DNA from: Roseiarcus sp963696665
GTDB taxonomy: Bacteria > Pseudomonadota > Alphaproteobacteria > Rhizobiales > Beijerinckiaceae
Length of the DNA stretch: 64,000 nt
Direction: 5' to 3'
Assembly (NCBI GenBank): GCA_963696665.1
Contig: CAVOLE010000008.1
Location: 1,024,331 to 1,088,330, forward strand
The position numbers were made by a program, and so were the translations under genes. Numbering within the stretch: the stretch's first letter is position 1; every line of letters starts with the position of its first letter. A model generated the notes under the pieces. The model was given only the letters and a program-made list of their open reading frames with translations, ran no database searches and was not told the origin of the DNA. Positions 1-8,682 of this stretch are shown one piece after another.

Positions 1-1064
1 GACGGGCGGCCTCCGCCGGCGAGGGAGCGGGCGCCGCGCCGGATCGCGTCCTGGACCAGGGTCTCAACGCGCTCGCGCCCTCGCGCATTGATCATGGGGC
101 CAACCGTCACGCTGGGATCTATGCCGCTGCCTTGCTTGAGCGAACGGGCGCTCTCGACCATAGCGGTCGCGAATGCGTCCTTGATCGACGCGTGAACGTA
201 GAAGCGGCTTGGCGAAATGCAGACCTGTCCGCTGTTGCGAAACTTCGCAGCGGCGCAGGCCTTGCCGGCGGCGACCGGATCCGCATCGGGGAAGACAAGC
301 ACCGGGGCGTGACCGCCGAGCTCGAGGCTCAAACGCTTAAGGCCTTCCGCGCAGAGCTTCATGATCAGTTTGCCGACCGGTACGGAGCCGGTCAGCGAGA
401 CCTTGCGGATGACGGGCGAAGCGATGAGATACCGCGAGATTTCCGCCGAATCGCCGGTGACGACGTTGAGAACGCCATCAGGCAAGCCCACGCGCTTCGC
501 CTCTTCGGCGAACAGGAAGGCGCTCGATGGCGTCTCCTCGGACGGCTTGAGAATGATGGGGCAACCGGCGGCGAGCGCGGCCGCCATCTTGCGGGCTGGC
601 AGGAGAGCAGGGAAGTTCCAAGCTGTGAAGGCCGCTACCGGTCCAACCGGTTTGTAGTGGACGTCAAGTCGCGCGCCTGGATCGCGCGCGCCGAGCGAAT
701 GCCCGAAGATGCGTCGCGCTTCGTCGGCGTACCAGTCGAATTGGTCGATTGCGGCGCCGAATTCGCCACGCGCCTCGGCGAGCGGCTTGCCGCATTCCCG
801 CGCCATCATCAGCGCTGCTTCTTCGACACGCCCGCGCAAGGCATTGGCGATGGCGCGAAGGATGCGTGAGCGTTCCCAGCCGGCGGTCTTCGCCCAAGCT
901 GGGGCCGCGCTCGAAGCCGCGTCGAGGGCGGCGTCGAGGTCTTCGGCGCCAGCATGAGGAATGGCGCCGATGCGCTCTTCCGTCGCGGGGTCGACGACAT
1001 CAACCGTGCGGCCGCTACGCGCTTGACACCACGCGCCGTTGAGGAAGAGACCAAACGAGTTCAT
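1..1064 (-). CDS. NAD(P)-dependent aldehyde dehydrogenase, 3' end outside window
   Basis: The frame is open from an ATG at 1064 to the left edge, about 354 residues without a stop, so the C-terminus is missing. Visible family motifs are WNFP and KPSEETP in the cofactor domain, ELGGHAP (catalytic Glu) and the nucleophilic Cys in GQVCISP. These are the hallmarks of the succinate-semialdehyde/glycolaldehyde-type ALDH superfamily, which oxidises an aldehyde to the acid. It follows the IolD-like TPP enzyme by about 30 bases on the same strand, so the two are probably co-transcribed and the dehydrogenase may oxidise an aldehyde formed in the pathway. The exact substrate cannot be read from the sequence. 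The upstream RBS is weak, which suits translational coupling. Confidence 0.88.
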   Translation of the reverse strand, partial: MNSFGLFLNGAWCQARSGRTVDVVDPATEERIGAIPHAGAEDLDAALDAASSAAPAWAKTAGWERSRILRAIANALRGRVEEAALMMARECGKPLAEARGEFGAAIDQFDWYADEARRIFGHSLGARDPGARLDVHYKPVGPVAAFTAWNFPALLPARKMAAALAAGCPIILKPSEETPSSAFLFAEEAKRVGLPDGVLNVVTGDSAEISRYLIASPVIRKVSLTGSVPVGKLIMKLCAEGLKRLSLELGGHAPVLVFPDADPVAAGKACAAAKFRNSGQVCISPSRFYVHASIKDAFATAMVESARSLKQGSGIDPSVTVGPMINARGRERVETLVQDAIRRGARSLAGGGRP

Positions 1065-1095
1065 ACATGTGGCGGGGCCTAGGGTTCGCGTTCGT

Positions 1096-2835
1096 TCAGA
1101 TGTCTTGATCGGCGTAGCGGCGTTCGACGTCCTCGACCCAAGGGCCGACATTCCACCGCCCATAGGCGCCCATGCCGCCGGCAGCTTCCTCGCCCCAGTA
1201 GACGGGAACATGAATGACCGAGAGCCCCGTGTGGGCATAGGCTTCATCAAGAGCGTGCTCGAGCTCGGCGACGCTGTAGCCGCCGAAGACCCCTTTGACG
1301 CCCGCAACCGCGTTGGCGATGGCGACGAAATCGACGGCGACATGATCGTTCGTGCCAAAATTGTTGTTGAACTGCGCCTCTTGAAGAGAGGAAATTGCGC
1401 CCATACGGCGATTGTCGAAGATAACGACCATGCCACGCACTCGATGAACCGCGGCGTCCACGAGAATCTGCGGGTTCATCACGAAGGAGCCATCGCCCGA
1501 GAACGCAATCATATAGCGCGGCGCGTCTGCTGCGGCTGCCGCGAGCAGTGAGCTCGCGGCAAATCCCATATACGACGCGCCCGATTCCGTGACGGTTTCG
1601 AAGGGCGTCGAATCGTCGCTTATCTGGAAGCCGTTGGCCTGCACATCGCCCGCGTCAAATATCTTCAAGGCCTGCACGCGTGATGCGAAAGCTTGGACGA
1701 CGCTCACAGCCGTTGGCTGAGTGAGGACCTCACGATCCCAGGCAGGATCACGCATACGTCGGCCGTGGGTCCGCGAGTCCCGCAGCGCCCTCCATGTCGC
1801 TTTCTTGTCGGCACAGGCGGCCAGCCAGTCCGACGAAGTCTTCGCCAATTGTTCCGAGCGTTCAACATTCCCCAGCGTCTCAAGCAGTCGTTCGATCACG
1901 GCGTTGAGGTCGCCAAGAAGCGCGGTCGTGCGATTGTAGTGGCTCACGTCGGTGAGCTCGCTGTTGATATTTATGACGTGCTGAACCTTGGGATAGCCGG
2001 TGCCCGAGCAATCGGATTGGCAGACCGCCCGCGAACCTGCGACGATAAGGAGCTCCGCTTCTTCCATCGCGAAGTTGCCCGAGATCGATCCCTTGCTGCC
2101 GCCAACATGCATGTTCTGGGGATGGTCGTCAGGCAAGACGCCAACGGAGTTTGGCGAAAGTACGACAACCGCGCCTGTTCGCTCGGCGAGCTGACGCATG
2201 GCCGCTGCTGATCTGCGCGCGCCTCCACCCGCTTTGATGACGATGCGGGCCGCCGCGCGAATGAGTGCCGCCGCTTCCTGAAAGACCTCGGGCGCGCTCG
2301 GAACGGTGGGCACGAGGGTAAGGCGCTCCGGCAAGGCTTCGAGATTTAAATTCCCGATGGTTTTGGGCTGCGTATTGATCGGCAGGCAGAGATAGAAAGG
2401 CCCGGCGAAGTAGGGCCTGTGAACGGTTTGGGTTCCGCGCCTCAGTGCGTCGCGCAACGCTTCGGGCGTATGAAGAACATAGGATCGCCCGATGATGTCG
2501 GTGAGCCGGCCGAACTCGCCCTGCCGCGGCCCGATGACCTGCTGCATGTTGTAGCCTTCGCCGTGGGTCGTTTCGTCGCCATAGAGGTGATAGACGCCGA
2601 CCCCGTTGGAGGCCGCCGCGAGGGAGCCAGCGTAGGCTTGAAGCGATCCCGGGCCGATCGATGTCAAGACAGCCGGCGTCTCATCATAGATCCAAGCCAG
2701 CGCCGTCGCGGCATGGGCCATGGCGACTTCGTTGCGACACTGCATGAAGCGCAAGGCGCCTTCTTCGCTATAGATGCGCAGGATCTCGCCGATATCGGTA
2801 TTGCCGTGGCCCAGAACGCCAAAAAACTTGCGCAC
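1096..2835 (-). CDS. IolD-like thiamine-diphosphate-dependent enzyme (acetolactate synthase superfamily)
   Basis: A TPP-fold protein with N-terminal Pyr domain (catalytic Glu in QCRNEVAMAH), a central domain, and C-terminal PP domain with GDGSFVMN and the distal FDNRR (GDGx25-NN-type diphosphate/Mg motif). It resembles trihydroxycyclohexanedione hydrolase (IolD) and related carboligases. The GTG at 2835 gives 579 residues, but family-like sequence (ARADVTLSEGVVLGLLKQG) continues upstream in the same frame to about 2970 without a good start. An ATG at 2978-2980 with a strong Shine-Dalgarno (GGAGGGAC) is out of frame by one base, across a GCGCGCGCGC run. The natural protein is therefore probably about 625 residues, with one indel in the GC run. 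Its neighbours suggest cyclitol or sugar-acid catabolism. Confidence 0.85.
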   Translation of the reverse strand: MRKFFGVLGHGNTDIGEILRIYSEEGALRFMQCRNEVAMAHAATALAWIYDETPAVLTSIGPGSLQAYAGSLAAASNGVGVYHLYGDETTHGEGYNMQQVIGPRQGEFGRLTDIIGRSYVLHTPEALRDALRRGTQTVHRPYFAGPFYLCLPINTQPKTIGNLNLEALPERLTLVPTVPSAPEVFQEAAALIRAAARIVIKAGGGARRSAAAMRQLAERTGAVVVLSPNSVGVLPDDHPQNMHVGGSKGSISGNFAMEEAELLIVAGSRAVCQSDCSGTGYPKVQHVININSELTDVSHYNRTTALLGDLNAVIERLLETLGNVERSEQLAKTSSDWLAACADKKATWRALRDSRTHGRRMRDPAWDREVLTQPTAVSVVQAFASRVQALKIFDAGDVQANGFQISDDSTPFETVTESGASYMGFAASSLLAAAAADAPRYMIAFSGDGSFVMNPQILVDAAVHRVRGMVVIFDNRRMGAISSLQEAQFNNNFGTNDHVAVDFVAIANAVAGVKGVFGGYSVAELEHALDEAYAHTGLSVIHVPVYWGEEAAGGMGAYGRWNVGPWVEDVERRYADQDI

Positions 2836-3164
2836 GCCTTGTTTGAGGAGGCCGAGAACGACGCCCTCAGAGAGTGTGACGTCGGCGCGTGCTGGAATCG
2901 TGCCTGTCTTGAGCGCCGCGTCTATTCCATCGGCGGATGAAATGGCGCGCGCGCGGGCGCGGACCTCCCGCTGAATTCATAAGCGTCCCTCCAAAAACCG
3001 TAATAACGGAGGCTCTAGGCATTGGGCCTCAGCGGTCAACTGCTCGCTCGTGGCCTTTCATATGCGCGGGAGAACTGGACGGCCTCCACCAGGGGGAATA
3101 ACAAACTAAACTTCCGAGCGTCCTACCTCCGGCGCCGCGATTTATTGCAGATCGGTGCGCTATG

Positions 3165-3177
3165 GTCAACGATGTTG
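3165..3177. promoter_or_regulatory. Candidate operator GTCAACGATGTTG, site 1
   Basis: GTCAACGATGTTG contains the palindrome CAAC-GAT-GTTG. The same 13 bases occur at 8583-8595 in front of the IclR gene, and an inverted 12/13 match lies at 3317-3329. IclR regulators often bind short palindromes, so I infer this is the site for the IclR protein at 8683. No binding data exist here. Confidence 0.5.
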
Positions 3178-3316
3178 TTCGAAATAGCTATTCCTTCAAC
3201 CCAAAACCGATTCCGATTGACCACAGCACAGGTGCAAAATAAATTAGATCCGCTAATCGGCGTTAAATCAGTGACTTATCGCGAGAGATGATTCCTTTCA
3301 GATGTTTCTTATTGCG

Positions 3317-3329
3317 CAACGTCGTTGAC
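3317..3329. promoter_or_regulatory. Candidate operator CAACGTCGTTGAC, site 2
   Basis: CAAC-GTC-GTTG-AC is the reverse-complement form of site 1 (CAACATCGTTGAC) with one mismatch. It lies about 120 bases before the importer start and about 150 bases from site 1, a spacing that would allow cooperative binding or looping. Confidence 0.45.
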
Positions 3330-3450
3330 TATTATGCGTTGGCGTGATTTTAACGTGATCGTGGGAACGCAACGGCGTTTCAAGGTGACGCTGGCGCGGC
3401 GGCTCTGTCCGCGCGAACAAGCGCTTTCACTTCGGCCAGGGAGGAAGGTG

Positions 3451-4521
3451 ATGGTGGTTGGACTTGGAATTAGTCGTCGCACGTTCACGCGGACTGTCGC
3501 GGCGGCGAGCGTCGCCCTTGCAGGCTTGCTCTCTGCGGCAGCCTTAAGCCACGCCGCGACCGTTAAGATCGGCGTCTCGATACCGACGCTGCAGAACCCA
3601 TTCTGGGTGAACGCCGTCAAATTCGCAGAGCACGCCGCCAAGAGCCTCGATGTCGACCTAACGGTCGTAGGCGCCGACAATCGCGAGGACAAGCAGCTTA
3701 CAGACGTCCAGTCGTTGCTGTCGTCGGGCGTTCAAGCCCTGGTCGTGACGCCTCAATCGACCGCGAGCGCGCCGGGCCTCATTAAGCTCGCCGATCGCGC
3801 TCATGTGCCGATTGTTGTCGTCGACCGCTATCCAGGATTTGAGGCGAAGAATGCGGATGCGCCCTACGTCGCTTTCATTGGCCCGAACGACGTAAGCGCC
3901 GGCGCGGACATCGCGAAGTACCTGATCTCCCAGGGCGCCAAGAAGATTGTGGGCATCGGGGGCCTACCGGGATCGTCGGTCGCCGAGGGGCGCGAAAAAG
4001 GCTTGCGGCAGGCGATCTCCGCGGCGAAAGGCGTCGACCTCGTTCAATATGTGAGCGGCGGCGGCGAGTCGGAAGACAACGGTTACCAGACAATGCAAAA
4101 CCTTTTGTCGGCCCATCCCGCCGGCACGATCGATGCCGTTTGGTGCTACAATGATGCACTTTGCCTGGGCGCGTTCCGCGCCATCAAACAGGCGGGCCGC
4201 TCCAACGAAATCAAGCTTGGCGGCATGGACCTCGTGCCCCAGGCGCTCGACCTCATCGCGCAGAAAACCGACTACGTCTACTCGACGGGCGGTCATTGGC
4301 TGCAGCTGGGCTTCGGTGTCATGGTGGCCTACGACAAGATCCACGGCCACGATCCACTGAAGGACAACATTCGGCTCGATCTGATCGGCGTCAACTCGTC
4401 GAACTTCGCGACGTTCAAGAAGCAATTCATCGACAACGCGCCGCCCTATGACGTGAAGGAATATACCCTCACCAACAATCCGAACGCCAAGTCTCAGACC
4501 TTCCCGCTGGCGACGAAATAA
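3451..4521 (+). CDS. Sugar ABC transporter periplasmic substrate-binding protein
   Basis: Periplasmic-binding-protein type 1 (RbsB/XylF-like) of about 356 residues. I place the start at the ATG at 3451 because GGAGGAAGG lies just upstream; the open frame itself goes back to 3325. The N-terminus has SRRTFTR followed by a hydrophobic stretch ending ALSHA, a signal peptide with a twin-arginine-like pattern, then VKIGVSIPTLQNPFW, the usual first strand of the family. It would capture a sugar or polyol in the periplasm for the permease and ATPase genes that follow. Ligand unknown; the IolD/IolG-like neighbours hint at a cyclitol or pentose-like compound. Confidence 0.9.
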   Translation: MVVGLGISRRTFTRTVAAASVALAGLLSAAALSHAATVKIGVSIPTLQNPFWVNAVKFAEHAAKSLDVDLTVVGADNREDKQLTDVQSLLSSGVQALVVTPQSTASAPGLIKLADRAHVPIVVVDRYPGFEAKNADAPYVAFIGPNDVSAGADIAKYLISQGAKKIVGIGGLPGSSVAEGREKGLRQAISAAKGVDLVQYVSGGGESEDNGYQTMQNLLSAHPAGTIDAVWCYNDALCLGAFRAIKQAGRSNEIKLGGMDLVPQALDLIAQKTDYVYSTGGHWLQLGFGVMVAYDKIHGHDPLKDNIRLDLIGVNSSNFATFKKQFIDNAPPYDVKEYTLTNNPNAKSQTFPLATK

Positions 4522-4534
4522 TCCCCCGGCGGAG

Positions 4535-4561
4535 GGCGGCGGCTGCTCTTACGCCGCCGCC
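4535..4561 (+). terminator. GC-rich hairpin between binding-protein and permease genes
   Basis: GGCGGCGG at 4535-4542 pairs with CCGCCGCC at 4554-4561 across an 11-base loop, with no T-run. Hairpins placed here often protect the upstream mRNA or partly attenuate, giving more binding protein than permease. It is more likely an mRNA-stability or attenuation hairpin than a full terminator. Confidence 0.4.
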
Positions 4562-4592
4562 AGGCCCCAGGCCGCGAGCCGGCGGAAGTTCA

Positions 4593-5527
4593 ATGAACTC
4601 ATACAAATTGAGCGATTTCCTTGCGCACTATGTTGCGTACTTCGCTCTGATAGCGGTGATCGTTGTCTTCGGCGTTCTTTCGCCCGACCGTTTCCTGACA
4701 TGGGGGAATCTCGGCGTTGTGCTGCAGAACTCCGCCGTTCTGGCGATCGTTTCGATCGGCATCACCTTCATCATTATCGGCGGCAGTATCGATTTGAGCG
4801 TCGGCTCGATTATGGCGCTGTCCGGCGCGATCGCGGCCACCTTCGCGGGGAGCTGGGCGCCTATGCGATCATTCTCGCGCCCATCGTCGGCGCGCTTATT
4901 GGCGCGATCAACGGCGCCGTCTTCGTGCTCTGCCGAATACCCTCCTTTGTCGTTACGCTCGGCATGCTTTCGGTCGCGCGAGGAACGACGGTCATCTACA
5001 CGAACGGCACACCTATTTCGATTCCGTTGAACAGCCGATTTGATTTTTACGGCATTCCGCCTGCGCCATTCTGGATCGCGGCCGGCGTCGCGGTCGTCAT
5101 GAGCGGCCTGCTCATGCTCACGACCTTCGGCCGCTACATATTTGCCATCGGCGGCGATGAGGAGAAAACCCGGATGCTCGGCGTCCCTGTCCGCCGGGTC
5201 AAGTTCAGCATGTTTGCTCTGTCCGGCGCGCTGGCAGGTCTTGGCGGCGGCATCCTGACCTCGCAACTTGGCTCGGGAAGCCCAACGGTCGGAACAGGTT
5301 TTGAATTGCTGGCGATATCGGCCGTGGTCATCGGCGGGACGCCGCTAACCGGCGGCGCTGGCTCGATCCTGGGGACGGTGGTCGGCAGCCTCGTGATCAT
5401 GTCTCTGGCCAACGGCCTCGTGATCATGGGGATCTCGAGTAACGTTCAAACCGTGCTGACCGGCCTTGTGCTTATGATCGCGGTCATGATCTCGATCCGG
5501 CGAGGCAAGCTCAGAATCATCAAGTAA
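4593..5527 (+). pseudogene. Sugar ABC transporter permease (RbsC type), one-base frameshift
   Basis: The first frame (from ATG 4593) gives IGGSIDLSVGSIMALSGAIA, the conserved RbsC-type loop, and breaks at about 4850. The second frame continues with YAIILAPIVGALIGAINGAV through the rest of a hydrophobic permease to IRRGKLRIIK. Adding one G to the GGGG run at 4847-4850 restores a continuous protein of about 311 residues. All other features of a membrane permease are intact, so this may be a homopolymer error rather than a dead gene. It sits between the binding protein and the dehydrogenase in one rightward operon. Confidence 0.85.
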
Positions 5528-5557
5528 TCGCCGCGAATCATCGGAATGGAAGGCAGC

Positions 5558-6676
5558 ATGCAAAACGCGGAGATCAAAGTAGGCCTAGTCGGCGGCGGCG
5601 CTATTATGCGGCTGAGCCACGCGCCTACGATCAAGGCCAGCAAAGAAGCCGAGCTCGTCGCCGTGTTCGACACGGATCTGAACCGGGCCCAAGGGATCGC
5701 CAGGGAATTTGGCGGCAAGGCGTTCGATAATCTTGAGGCTATGCTTGATGCGCCCGGCCTCGATGCGGTGATTGTCGCGACGCCAAACAAGTTTCACGAA
5801 GAGGGCGTCGTCGCCGCCGCAAAGCACGGCAAGCATGTGCTCTGCGAAAAGCCGCTCTCGGTCGACGCCGCGGCCGCGCGGCGCATGGTGAAGGCCTGCG
5901 ACGACGCGAAAGTCCTGCTGCAGGTCGGTTTCAATCAGCGCTTCTGGGCGCAGGTCGAAATTGCCAAGCAGCTGATCGACGCCGACTTCATCGGCAAGAT
6001 TTATCAGATGCGCTCGATCTATTCCGAGAAATCGACCGCTTATCCCGCCTCGACAAGGTTCCGTTACAATCTCGAGCAGTCGGGAGGCGCCACGATCATC
6101 GATCTCACGGTTCACCGGATCGATCTCGCGCGCCACCTAGTCGGCGATTTTTCAGGCGTCTTCGGCGAACTCACTCATAGCGAGTTGCCGGAAATCGTCG
6201 ACGACAACGTCATGTTGCTAACGCGGTTCCAGAGCGGCGCACGGGGTACACTCGCGGGGAACCGCTATTCGCCCAATATCGGCGATGGCACTGACCTTTA
6301 TGGCTCGACGGGAACGATTTACATTGCCTCTGAGACCACGACCCCATTCGCATCGGCGCCGCTCGCGGTCTATACGGAAAAGTCCGCGGTCGACCTCCCG
6401 GACGTGTTGCGGGAAGCCCACTATCCCGAAGCCTGGTGGAAATCCTTCGACGGCGGCTGGATCACCGTCAAACCGCCCCGCCGCAGCCCTTATGAGAAGC
6501 AGTTCGCCGCCTTCTGCGCCAGCATCCGCGAGGGTATTGCACCCAAAATCAGCGGCGTCGATGGCTTGCGCGCGCAGGAGCTGGTTCAGGGGGCCTATCT
6601 CTCGATGAAGACGGGCGGCTGGGTTGATCTGCCGCTCGCGGAGGACGCGCCCTTCGTTATCCCCAAATACAAGTGA
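5558..6676 (+). CDS. Gfo/Idh/MocA family oxidoreductase
   Basis: NAD(P)-dependent sugar or cyclitol dehydrogenase of about 372 residues. The N-terminal Rossmann domain has GLVGGGAI and the family signature CEKPLSV near residue 95; the C-terminal half is the alpha/beta substrate domain (GGATIIDLTVHRIDLARHL, with the catalytic-type Asp and His). I prefer the ATG at 5558, which follows GGAAGG, over the in-frame ATG at 5546. It belongs to the importer operon and would oxidise the imported compound or its phosphate. Substrate specificity cannot be read from the sequence. Confidence 0.9.
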   Translation: MQNAEIKVGLVGGGAIMRLSHAPTIKASKEAELVAVFDTDLNRAQGIAREFGGKAFDNLEAMLDAPGLDAVIVATPNKFHEEGVVAAAKHGKHVLCEKPLSVDAAAARRMVKACDDAKVLLQVGFNQRFWAQVEIAKQLIDADFIGKIYQMRSIYSEKSTAYPASTRFRYNLEQSGGATIIDLTVHRIDLARHLVGDFSGVFGELTHSELPEIVDDNVMLLTRFQSGARGTLAGNRYSPNIGDGTDLYGSTGTIYIASETTTPFASAPLAVYTEKSAVDLPDVLREAHYPEAWWKSFDGGWITVKPPRRSPYEKQFAAFCASIREGIAPKISGVDGLRAQELVQGAYLSMKTGGWVDLPLAEDAPFVIPKYK

Positions 6677-6685
6677 GTTTGATCG

Positions 6686-7501
6686 ATGCTGTCTTGCTTT
6701 CATAGCGTGGGTCTTCCAGGCAGATCTCTCCCGGAGGCCATCGACATGGTGGCGAACGCTGGCTACGGGGCGATCGAGCTCAATGCGGAAACGCTGCCCT
6801 GGGCGCCGGCTCACATCACGCCCGCCGCCGACCGCAAGACGCGTCATGCGGTCCTTAGCGCCTGCAACGCGCGCGGCCTCGCCATCCCGGCGGTCGGCGC
6901 GCATATCCCAATGGTGAGCGCGGACGAGACCGAGCGGAGGGCGGCGATCGCCTATGTCAACGGCTGCACGGACATCGCGGTCGACGTCGGCGCCCCCATA
7001 GTTCATATCCTGTCAGGCCCTCTGGCCCAAGGCGCGAATCGCGAGGAATCATGGGGATGGTTCCGCAGCGCGGTCGAAGCGACGACCGCCTACGCCTCCG
7101 CGCGCAAGATCACTCTAGGTATCGAGGCGATCGCCGGTCATCTCTTCAGGGGGACCGACGACTACCATCGTCTAGGCAAGGAGCTCCCCGGCGTTCCTTT
7201 TAAGATCAACTTCGACCCGAGCCATCTTCAGGTTCAGGGCGAGAATCCTCGGCGCGTCGTCGATGAGCTTGGCGATATGATCGTCCATGTTCATCTCAAA
7301 GACGGCAGCGGCAGGTTTCCGCACTTCCAATTTCCCCCGCTTGGCAAAGGGGAGATCGAATTTCCAAAGCTCGCCGAGGGGTTGCACAGAGCGGGATACG
7401 CCGGTCCGATCTCGGTCGAATACGAGGCGCAGGTATTCGGTTTCGAGGAAAGTGAAGACGCGATCCTTCGGGACGGCAAAGCCTTCTGCGATCGGTTCTG
7501 A
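6686..7501 (+). CDS. Sugar phosphate isomerase/epimerase-like TIM barrel protein
   Basis: A 271-residue xylose-isomerase-like TIM barrel (AP endonuclease 2 superfamily; IolE/IolH/hydroxypyruvate isomerase relatives). Metal-ligand strands are visible: GIEAIAGH, INFDPSHLQVQG (Asp and His), IVHVHLKDG (His) and ISVEYEAQ (Glu). It starts 9 bases after the dehydrogenase stop, so it is translationally linked, and is followed at once by the ATPase gene. Likely step: isomerisation, epimerisation or dehydration of the keto product of the dehydrogenase. Confidence 0.85.
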   Translation: MLSCFHSVGLPGRSLPEAIDMVANAGYGAIELNAETLPWAPAHITPAADRKTRHAVLSACNARGLAIPAVGAHIPMVSADETERRAAIAYVNGCTDIAVDVGAPIVHILSGPLAQGANREESWGWFRSAVEATTAYASARKITLGIEAIAGHLFRGTDDYHRLGKELPGVPFKINFDPSHLQVQGENPRRVVDELGDMIVHVHLKDGSGRFPHFQFPPLGKGEIEFPKLAEGLHRAGYAGPISVEYEAQVFGFEESEDAILRDGKAFCDRF

Positions 7502-7522
7502 CGACGTTTGGAGACCGCGACG

Positions 7523-8326
7523 ATGACCGCTGCCATTCAAACGCCGCAAGGGCAGGAGCCCGTCTTCCTGCGCCTTAAGAACATCTCGAAGCATTTCGGA
7601 GGCATTCACGCCCTCGAAAATGTCAATTTGGAGATTCGGCGTGGGGAGGTTCTCGGTCTTCTTGGCGACAACGGCGCCGGCAAGACAACGCTGGTCAAGA
7701 TCATTTCCGGCGTGCATGCGCCCTCGGGCGGCGAGATCGAGTGCAACGGGACGCTTGAGACAATCCCGACGCCCCAGCGCGCGCATCAGCTCGGAATTGA
7801 GACGGTCTTTCAGGATCTGGCGCTTGTTCCAAACCTTGCGGTTGCGGACAATTTCTTCATCGGTCGGGAAATGGCCTACGATATCATTCCCGGGCTCATC
7901 CGCCTCCTGCGCAAACGGGCGATGGAGAAGGAGACCGCCGAAAGCCTAGAGCATCTCCACATCCACATTCCCTCCTTGAAAGTGAATGTGGAGACGCTTT
8001 CCGGCGGACAGCGGCAAGCGATCGCAATCGCCCGCGCAGTTCATTGGAAAGCCAATTTGGTCATTCTTGACGAGCCGACCGCAGCGCTTTCCGTGCCCGA
8101 ACAGAACAAAGTGCTCGAACTCGCGGAACGTCTGGCCAAACAAGGCGTGGCAGTCGTCTACATCACGCACAACATGAACGACGTCATGACCGTGACCGAT
8201 CGCATAGCGATTCTCTACCGCGGCCGGATGGCTGGCGAGCTTATTACCAAACAGACGAACCGAAACGAGATCGTCGGCATGATCATGTCAGGCGGCGCCG
8301 CCGCGCAGACGGAACGCGTCCATTAG
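7523..8326 (+). CDS. Sugar ABC transporter ATP-binding protein, single domain
   Basis: One nucleotide-binding domain of about 267 residues with Walker A GDNGAGKTT, Q-loop VFQDLAL, signature LSGGQRQA, Walker B LVILDEPTAAL and switch His (YITHNM). RbsA/MglA-type proteins usually carry two such domains in about 500 residues; this is the short FrcA-like version, in which two copies would dimerise. I prefer the ATG at 7523 over the TTG at 7508. It completes the importer with the binding protein and permease upstream. Confidence 0.9.
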   Translation: MTAAIQTPQGQEPVFLRLKNISKHFGGIHALENVNLEIRRGEVLGLLGDNGAGKTTLVKIISGVHAPSGGEIECNGTLETIPTPQRAHQLGIETVFQDLALVPNLAVADNFFIGREMAYDIIPGLIRLLRKRAMEKETAESLEHLHIHIPSLKVNVETLSGGQRQAIAIARAVHWKANLVILDEPTAALSVPEQNKVLELAERLAKQGVAVVYITHNMNDVMTVTDRIAILYRGRMAGELITKQTNRNEIVGMIMSGGAAAQTERVH

Positions 8327-8682
8327 CAGCCCATGTCTTCCAGGACGCCGCTCAGAATCCAAATGAAGCGAGCGACCGTCCTCGGGCGGCTGACGACGCT
8401 GCGCGTAGAGGCGCAGGCCGGAGCGGCGGCGGCGCACGCGATGTTTCTGTCTGGCCTCCGTGAGCGCCGGGAACAGCGCTCGGGTTCGCCCACTGCGCGA
8501 CGCACCTATCGCCCCGGCGCGAGACATTTTCATGCTACGCTGGACCATAGAGGCGAGGCGGGCTCGAATTGGGTCGACCTTCGTCAACGATGTTGTACGG
8601 CAGTTTTGAAACCGGGGTTCGCCATTGGCGCTAAGTTACAATAGGAGCACAGAAATGCGCTTCGTGCGGAGCAGGTGAAGTG
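8327..8682. other. Intergenic region before the IclR gene
   Basis: About 355 bases. Open frames exist on both strands (for example 8333-8644) but none resembles a known family. The last 100 bases are the likely IclR promoter and contain the palindrome at 8583-8595. Confidence 0.4.
8583..8595. promoter_or_regulatory. Candidate operator GTCAACGATGTTG, site 3
   Basis: Thirteen bases identical to 3165-3177, centred on CAAC-GAT-GTTG, about 90 bases before the IclR start. The position fits autoregulation by the IclR protein that would also control the divergent 3 kb promoter. Confidence 0.5.

Larger units (their letters stand above)
2981..3450. promoter_or_regulatory. Divergent control region between TPP enzyme and ABC importer
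   Basis: About 470 bases, more AT-rich than the flanks, with no convincing gene; an 89-codon frame at 3022-3291 shows no family resemblance. It separates leftward catabolic genes from the rightward importer operon and carries two CAAC-N3-GTTG palindromes (3165-3177 and 3317-3329), so it is the likely regulated bidirectional promoter. I could not place reliable -35/-10 boxes. Confidence 0.55.

Noticed and set aside
1039..2940. Plus-strand frames opposite the TPP enzyme
   Set aside because: No motifs; the minus strand encodes a clear TPP-fold protein throughout.
3022..3291. An 89-codon frame in the divergent promoter
   Set aside because: No RBS or family similarity; lies within the regulatory region.
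8333..8644. 103-codon frame upstream of IclR
   Set aside because: Both strands are open here and neither looks like protein; it also covers the operator candidate.
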